Below are positions 57,597 through 64,000 of a DNA stretch of 64,000 nucleotides, in pieces; position 1 is the first letter of the stretch, and every line of letters starts with the position of its first letter. The position numbers and the translations under genes are program-made. The notes below the pieces were generated by a model. The model did not search any database. It was not told the DNA's origin and worked only from the letters and a program-made list of their open reading frames with translations. Source of the stretch: Mercurialis annua (lineage: Eukaryota; Streptophyta; Magnoliopsida; Malpighiales; Euphorbiaceae); contig NC_065576.1 in assembly GCF_937616625.2 (NCBI RefSeq), positions 33,568,628 through 33,632,627 on the forward strand. Reading direction: 5' to 3'.

Positions 57597-60500
57597 ATGG
57601 ACAACGTTGTTCGTACTCGTGCTCGTGCTGCGGCAGAGTAAGAAGCTGTGGCTGATGATGCGATTTCCATGGAAGTCGATCAAAACGTACCACCAGTTCC
57701 GGCCAATGCTGGACGTGGTAGAGGTAGAGGTGCTGGCAGAGGTAGAGGCAGAGGAGCTGGTGCTGGTAGAGGTGGAGCTAGAGGACGTGGTGCAGCAGGT
57801 GTTCAGGCACCGAATGTGCAGTAGGCACCGAATGTGCAGCAGGCACTGAATGTGCAGCAGGCACCAGGGGTGCAACAGGCACCGAATATGCAAGTGTTCG
57901 ACTTCACTACTTTCTTGGCTGGGATTGTCGAGATGCAGAACAACTAGGCTCTTTTGCAGAATCAGTGTACTGTACTGGGTCAGTTAGCGCAGCAACAACA
58001 ACCTCAGGCTGGTGCTGCAGCTGGTATGGGTGGACTTGCTGGTGTTGGTCACGTTCCGACAGACAGGGAGATGGTGATGACCTACACGAAGTTGAATCAG
58101 ACTTCTTTTGATGGTACTGGGGATGCTCTTGACTTTTTGGAAGAGTTTGAGTACAATAGTCAGAGAATTCAAGCTACTGAGCGTCAACCAATGATGCTTG
58201 TGGAGATGTCGCTGAAGGGTCCAGCCAAGGACTGGTTTCGCGATAACATCAGACCAGATATGGCTACATTGTCTTGGGCTGATTTTGTGATCAGGTTCAG
58301 AGGTTACTATCTACCTTTCTCTGTTACTGAAAATTTCAGAGAGAAGCTGCTAAGTTTGAATAAAGGGGATAGGTCAGTGATAGACTACACTACAGAATTT
58401 GTCCGTTTGGGGCGGTTTGCTACAGATCTACAGGGTGATCGTGGGCGAGTGAACGACCGCTATATCAGGGGTTTAGGCTCGGAGTTTCTTCCTTTGCTGA
58501 TAGGGGCAGACATGAAGTTTGCTCGGGTAGTGGACAATGCTCGACGGATGAAGAATTCGTTGATTCAGTTTGGGACGATCTCTGAACCCTCCCAGAATCA
58601 GAAGGGAAAGAGTGATGTTCATAGTGGGGGGCACCAGGCCCCAGTGCAGCATGGTAGTGGGAACTACTAGAGTGGCTCTTCTCAAGCCAATAAGGGGAGT
58701 CGCCATACTCACAACAAAGGGAGGCATAGTGCTAGGAGTGCTTCGTACAGCTCCAGTAGCAGTGGGAGTAACCGTGGTTCAGGACACGGTTACAGTGGTG
58801 GATCGAACATTCCGTTCTGCCAGAATTACAGACGCAGGCACTTTGGTCAGTGTCAGTTAGCTCCTGGAGGTTGTTTTTCTTGTGGCCAGCCGGGTCATTT
58901 TTCCAGGGAGTGTCCGACATCTGGGCAGCAGATGTCTAACTCCAGTGTGGCGCAGTCATCTTATCAGCAGCAGAGACCTGCGTTTTCACAGTCTGTAGGG
59001 TACTCTCAACCTGCAGCATCTTTTGGTGGCCAGCGGGGCCGTGGTTTAGGTGGTAGAGGTTTTGGTGGCCGTGGTAACGGCGGTAGAGGTTCGAACAGTT
59101 ATGGTACTCGGCAGAGTTCGCAGCAGCAGTCGCAGGGTGAGGCCAGAGTGTTTGATCTTACTCCTCAGGATGCGCGTGCATCAAATGCCGTGGTACAAGG
59201 TACCATTCCGATTCCTTTTACTGATGCTTTGGTATTATTTGATGTGGGTGCAACCCATTCGTTTGTGTCTACATGTTTTGCTGGGAAATTGGGTATAGCA
59301 CCATCTGTGTTGAGTGAACCTCTAGCTGTGTCTACACCTATGTCTGAAGGTGTAGTAGTGGACGTTGTTTATCCTTCTTGTCCAGTGGTTATTCAGGGTA
59401 GAGAATTATGTGCTGATTTGATTGTGCTTGACGTTCTTTCTTTTGATGTCATCTTGGGGATGGATTGGCTGTCGCGCCATTATGCTTATATTGACTGTCG
59501 AGGGAAGTCAGTCGAGTTCAGGATTCCAGGTGATCTACCTTTTTCCTTTCAGGGAGAAAAGACGGAGACACCTAAGAATCTGATTTCCGCCATCAAGGCG
59601 AAGCGGATGTTAGGCAAGGGTTGCCAGGGTTTTCTTGTTGTGGTTCGTGATTTGGAGACTAGTAGTGGTGATATGCATAGTGTTCCGATAGTGAATGAAT
59701 TCACTGATGTATTTCCAGAGGAATTGCCTGGATTACCACCTGATCGTTATATTGAGTTTTGCATTGATGTGGTTTCTGGTACAGCTCCGATTTCGATACC
59801 GCCGTATCGGATGGCTCCTGCAGAGCTGAAAGAGTTGAAGGACCAGTTACAAGAGTTGTTGGATAACGGGTTCATCAGACCGAGTACTTCTCCGTGGGGT
59901 GCTCCAGTTCTGTTTGTAAAGAAGAAAGACGGTTCCTTTCGACTGTGTATCGACTACAGACAGTTGAACAAGGCTACTGTCAAGAACAGATATCCTCTTC
60001 CTCGCATCGATGATTTGTTTGACCAGTTGCAGGGTGCGAACTGTTTTTCCAAGATTGACTTGAGGTCTGGGTATCATCAGCTTCGGATCCGTGATGCAGA
60101 TGTGCCTAAGACTGCTTTTCGGACTCGTTATGGGCATTTTGAGTTTCTGGTTATGTCCTTTGGTCTGACGAATGCACCAGCAGCGTTTATGGATATGATG
60201 AATAGAGTGTTCAAGCCGTTTTTGGATCAGTTTGTTATCGTTTTCATTGATAACATTTTAATCTATTCTCGGAGTGAGGAGAAGCATGCTTACCATTTGA
60301 GGACTATACTACAGACGTTGCGTGAGCATCAGTTGTATGCTAAGTTCTCAAAATGTGAATTCTGGTTGGATCAGGTTACCTTTCTAGGACACGTGGTGTC
60401 GAAAGATGGGATCAAGGTTGATCCAAAAAAGATTGAGGCGGTTATCGATTGGTAGAGGCTGAGGTCAGTTGAGATTAGGAGTTTTCTGAGTTTAGCTGGC

Positions 60501-62585
60501 TACAATCGTCGGTTCGTGCAAGATTTCTCCAGAATATCGGCACCGTTGACTAAACTGACACAGAAGGGTGTTAAGTTTGAGTGGACTGACAAGTGCGAGG
60601 CGAGTTTTGAGAAGCTCAAAGAGATTTTGACTACAGCTCCGGTTTTGGCATTGCCTTCTGGCATTGACGGTTTCACAGTGTATTGTGATGCGTCTCAGAT
60701 TGGTTTGGGTTGCATTCTGATGCAACATGGACAGGTGATTACCTATGCTTCCAGACAGTTGAAGAAGCATGAGGTGAATTACCCTACTCATGATTTAGAG
60801 TTGGCAGCTGTGGTTTTTGCGCTGAAAATCTGGAGACATTATTTGTATGGTGCTACTTGTGAGATTTTCACTGATCATAAGAGTCTGAAATATATCTTTG
60901 ATCAGAGAGAATTGAACTTGAGACAGAGGAGGTGGTTAGAGTTGCTGAAAGACTACGACTGTACTATTTAGTACCATCCTGGTAAGGCTAATGTGGTAGC
61001 CGATGCGCTGAGTCGCAAGTGTTCGGGCAGCTTGGCTCATATTTCTGAGATTGGGGGTAGACCCATGGTTAGAGAGTGGCACAGTTTGATAGCTTCGGGC
61101 TATGGTTTTCAGATTTCTCAGGCTGGTTGTTTGTTAGCACAGTTGCAAGTGCAACCCGTTTTGATTGATCGGATCAAAGCTTTACAAGCTGAAGATCCAC
61201 AGTTGAAACGAATTATTGAGGAGGTTCAGCAGGACGGTAACTCTGAGTTTACTTTTGTGGATAGTGTTCTGAGACATGGTTCGAAATTGTGTGTTCCGGA
61301 TTCAGATGGTTTGAGGGACCAGATTCTGGAGGAAGCGCACAAGTCTGCTTATAGTGTTCATCCGGGTTCTACTAAGATGTACCATGATCTAAAGGGTACC
61401 TACTGGTGGAGCGGGATGAAGAAAGATGTCGCTGAGTATGTTTCTAAGTGTCTGACTTTCCAGCAGGTGAAGCTGGAGCATCAGAGACCTTTTGGCTATC
61501 TGCAACCACTACCTATTCCAGAGTGGAAGTTGGAGCGGATTGCCATGGATTTTGTGGTTGGTTTGCCACGTACTCGATAGGGGTACGATTCCATCTGGGT
61601 GATAGTTGACCGTATGACCAAGTCAGCTCATTTCCTACCGATCAAGGTTTCGTATACTGCTTCGAGGTTAGCTCAGTTGTACATCGACATAATTGTCAGT
61701 TTGCATGGTGTGCCGGTTTCTATTGTTTCAGACAGAGGTTCTGTGTTTACTTCGAGGTTCTGGAAAGCGTTACAGGAATCCTTGGGTTCTCGGTTGGATT
61801 TCAGTACAGCTTTCCATCCTCAGACTGACGGTCAGTCTGAGAGGACTATTCAGACGTTGGAGGATATGCTCAGGATGTGTGTTCTCGATTTTCAGGGTAG
61901 CTGGGATACTCATTTGCCGTTGATTGAGTTTTCTTATAACAACAGTTACCACACGAGTATCGAGATGGCGCCGTATGAGGCTTTGTACGGGCGCAAGTGT
62001 AGATCTCCTATCTGTTGGGAGGAGGTCGGAGAGCGAAAACTCTCGGGAGCTGAGATTATTCAGATTACCTCTGAGAAGGTACCGTTGATCAAACGGAGGT
62101 TAGAGACTGCTTTTAGTCGGCATAAGAGTTATGCTGGTCCGAAGAGGAAAGGCATTGAGTTTTATGTTGGTGATTTCATGTTTCTTCGGGTTTCGCCTAT
62201 GAAGGGCGTGGTTCATTTTAGTGTCAAGGGGAAGTTGGCGCTGAGGTATATTGGTCCTTATGAGATTTCAGAGAGGATTGGAGCGGTGGCTTATCGTCTG
62301 GTTCTGCCGCCAGACATGTCGTTAGTACATCCAGTGTTTCATGTTTCTATGTTGAGAAAGTGCATTTCATATCCTTCGCACATGATTGTGCCTCAGAGTG
62401 TTGAGATTGACCAGGAGTTGTCCTATGAGGAGCATCCAGTTGAGATTGTTGATACGCAAGTGCGTAAATTGCGGAACAAGGAGATTCTGATGGTCAAAGT
62501 TCTCTGGCGCAATCATTCTGTAGAGGAGTGCACTTGGGAGACCGAGTCGGATATGCGGAATCGCTATCTTTTTCTTTTTCCATGA
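57597..62585 (+). pseudogene. gag-pol polyprotein with chromodomain, seven in-frame stops
   Basis: One frame of 1,662 codons runs from ATG 57597 to TGA 62585 without a frameshift. Stops lie at 57639 (TAA) and at 57822, 57945, 58668, 60453, 60969 and 61578 (all TAG). Visible in order: an Arg/Gly-rich N-terminus, gag core (DFLEEFEYNSQRIQA, DWFRDNIRPDMATLSW), CCHC knuckle [14 protein letters not shown], protease [12 protein letters not shown] ([29 protein letters not shown]), RNase H ([23 protein letters not shown]), integrase zinc region (KMYHDLKGTYWW, CLTFQQVK), integrase core ([25 protein letters not shown]), GPYE, and chromodomain ([29 protein letters not shown]). Protease has DVG instead of DSG/DTG, RT has DN instead of DD, and the integrase zinc finger has Phe for its last Cys. 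Such proteins copy the element's RNA in particles and integrate it, the chromodomain aiming at heterochromatin. This copy cannot make them. Confidence 0.95.
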
Positions 62586-62689
62586 GGTACGATACTTTAT
62601 TTTTATGTGAATAAATGACTGTTATCTGTGTACGTGTTGTTCTGGTATTAATTATTTGTCATGTTAAATTCGAGGACAAATATTTAATT

Positions 62690-62701
62690 AGTTGGGGAGA
62701 A
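62690..62701 (+). promoter_or_regulatory. Chromovirus polypurine tract
   Basis: AGTTGGGGAGAA immediately before the 3' LTR, with AAATTCGAGGACAAAT upstream, the same neighbourhood as in the LARD. Confidence 0.85.
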
Positions 62702-64000
62702 TGTAATACCCCGTGTTTTCTGTTTATGTTTCCAATAGTTGTTCGTTCGTTTCATCTTCCGTACCTCGCGTGTTTGGGCTCGAATAGTCCATTTTTGAAG
62801 TTCGGAATCGGTTGCGTTTCGTCGGCGGGTTCGGGCCCAAGTCTGGGCCGTTTTAAAATTTTTCCTGCAGGGCGCGACGGAAGGCGCGACAGGTCCGACG
62901 CGCCTCGCGTCGCGCCCTGCCTTAAAATTTGATAAGAGGGCGCGATGGCCCGTCGCGCCTGCCATCGCGCCCTGCGAGTAAAAATCCGACGTGGGGTCTA
63001 TAAATAGACCCCTTAACCTAACCTAATCATTTTTCTCACTTATACTAAAACCCTAGCCACCATCTACTTTGTTTTCCTCCAAGAAACTCACTCCCAAATC
63101 CTCCTCCAAACTCAACTGTCCATTGGTAAGTTTCTTGAGTTTTAATTTCAGTTTTACTTATGAACGATATACTGAAATTCTGATCGTTCTCTCTCGTTTC
63201 ATTATCAAAATCAGAACCGTTCGATCCCAGTGATTATAGACTCGATCATCTACGATCCTAACGTTTCGGAATCGGAAACGGTATGTTATTTTCTTCGTTT
63301 GAGCAATCGCCGTCTTACCGCTGTAATTACTTTCAGTTTAAGCTTTTGAACAACATTCAGTTAATTGACTCGTTCTTGCTTGTTCCTAGATCGAAATCAA
63401 TTCCGTTTCGTCTCAGAGATTCTAGACTCACGTATCTACGATTCCCCATCTTGTTTTCGTTGAACGGTATGCTATCGATCTCGTTTCAATCGCTGCCGTC
63501 GTTTGTTCATATAACTGTTTGGATTCAAACGTTTACTGCCAATGATTTTGTTTCTTGATGTTGGTTATATTATGTTAATTAGCATCTTTGATTGTTTGGG
63601 GTTAGCGGAATTGGTTGAATTGTATGTTGCCGTGGTGTTAAATCGTCGTACGGTTATCGTTGCTTTGAATTGGTTCACTGCCGTTTCCTCTCGTTTTGTT
63701 GCTACTGTTTCTGCTTCTAGATTGATTGCCTAAATTGTGTTTCTGAACTTGTTTAATACCCTAGGATCATATCTCTAGGTTGTTAAGGTTTTAAGTTTGA
63801 GTTTTGGGTTAAGGGAGGATGAACAGTAGCTTACATCCATGGTAGGCGGGCTATTTTGTGATTCAAATGATGAAGATGGCTTATTAGCCACTTTGGTTAT
63901 CAAATTGTTTTGTTTGAATTAATTGAACCCTTTAAGTTATTGTCAATTGTTTCGATAATAACTTTGATTTTAATTAGACAAATTGTATACGTAAAATTTT
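62702..64000 (+). repeat. Chromovirus 3' LTR, first 1.3 kb
   Basis: Begins TGTAATACCCCGTG and follows the 5' LTR closely. Compared with it, 12 bp are missing in the GC-rich block (TCGCGACGCGCC in the 5' copy, about 54516) and about 10 bp near 63499. It continues beyond the window. Confidence 0.93.

Larger units (their letters stand above)
54248..64000 (+). mobile_element. Tekay-type Ty3/gypsy chromovirus, 3' LTR cut by window end
   Basis: 5' LTR 54248-57252 (3,005 bp), primer-binding site 57257-57268, gag-pol 57597-62585 with gag, protease, RT, RNase H, integrase and chromodomain in that order, purine tract 62690-62701 and a 3' LTR from 62702 onward. The order RT before integrase, the GPY motif and the terminal chromodomain make it a chromovirus. 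The large LTR and general sequence suggest the Tekay/Del clade (inference). By eye the two LTRs differ by roughly 20 substitutions plus a few indels over the 1.3 kb available. Confidence 0.93.

Noticed and set aside
57564..57893. Minus-strand ORF over the gag start
   Set aside because: Shadow of the Arg/Gly/Gln-rich repeats of gag.

Overview
The window is nuclear DNA of a flowering plant, most likely a eudicot. The grounds are GT-AG introns, a plant MINIYO/RPAP1-type gene, a family-1 UDP-glycosyltransferase with a plant PSPG box, and plant transposon lineages (Tekay-type chromovirus, a LARD, plant L1 LINEs, MULEs, hAT, Stowaway). The species cannot be told from sequence alone, and family names rest on motif reading, not on a search.

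Layout. 1-5184: the 3' part (996 codons, five exons) of an apparently intact MINIYO (IYO) gene; its N-terminal exons lie left of the window. 5552-7596: a non-autonomous MULE-like element whose ends are arrays of perfect hairpins. 8238-9668 (minus): an intact intronless UDP-glycosyltransferase, the only complete single-copy gene here. 9776-12976: decayed transposons (hairpin-MULE relic, Stowaway MITE, LINE 3' fragments, a GGCTTAATAC MITE). 12977-14815: two LTR fragments, one split by a hAT-like element. 14911-40606: a second, tandem copy of IYO, broken by a 10.9-kb LARD (15323-26259), a 5.4-kb L1 LINE with both ORFs open (26741-32151), loss of the middle of the gene at 32252-33030, a MULE (about 33804-39166) and a MITE inside that MULE (38794-39157). 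40607-50133: AT-rich repeats and LTR remnants. 50134-53076: a solo LTR with a perfect TSD. 53898-54247: an older LTR fragment. 54248 to the window end: a Tekay-type Ty3/gypsy chromovirus with a 5' LTR, an inactivated gag-pol with chromodomain, and a partial 3' LTR.

How the parts relate. The LARD carries no protein, yet it shares with the chromovirus its LTR terminus, primer-binding site, polypurine-tract neighbourhood, a leader block, and a distinctive row of LTR hairpins. This suggests it moves using proteins of a Tekay-type relative. The hairpins keep a constant loop motif while their stems change on both sides together, in both families. A different kind of hairpin array forms the ends of the two MULE-type elements and a block in the solo LTR. 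These hairpin arrays are the most unusual content of the window. The chromovirus copy itself looks dead: seven in-frame stops, all explicable as C-to-T changes, plus altered protease, RT and integrase motifs. The LARD (LTRs nearly identical, perfect TSD) and the LINE (both ORFs open, 16-bp TSD) look young.
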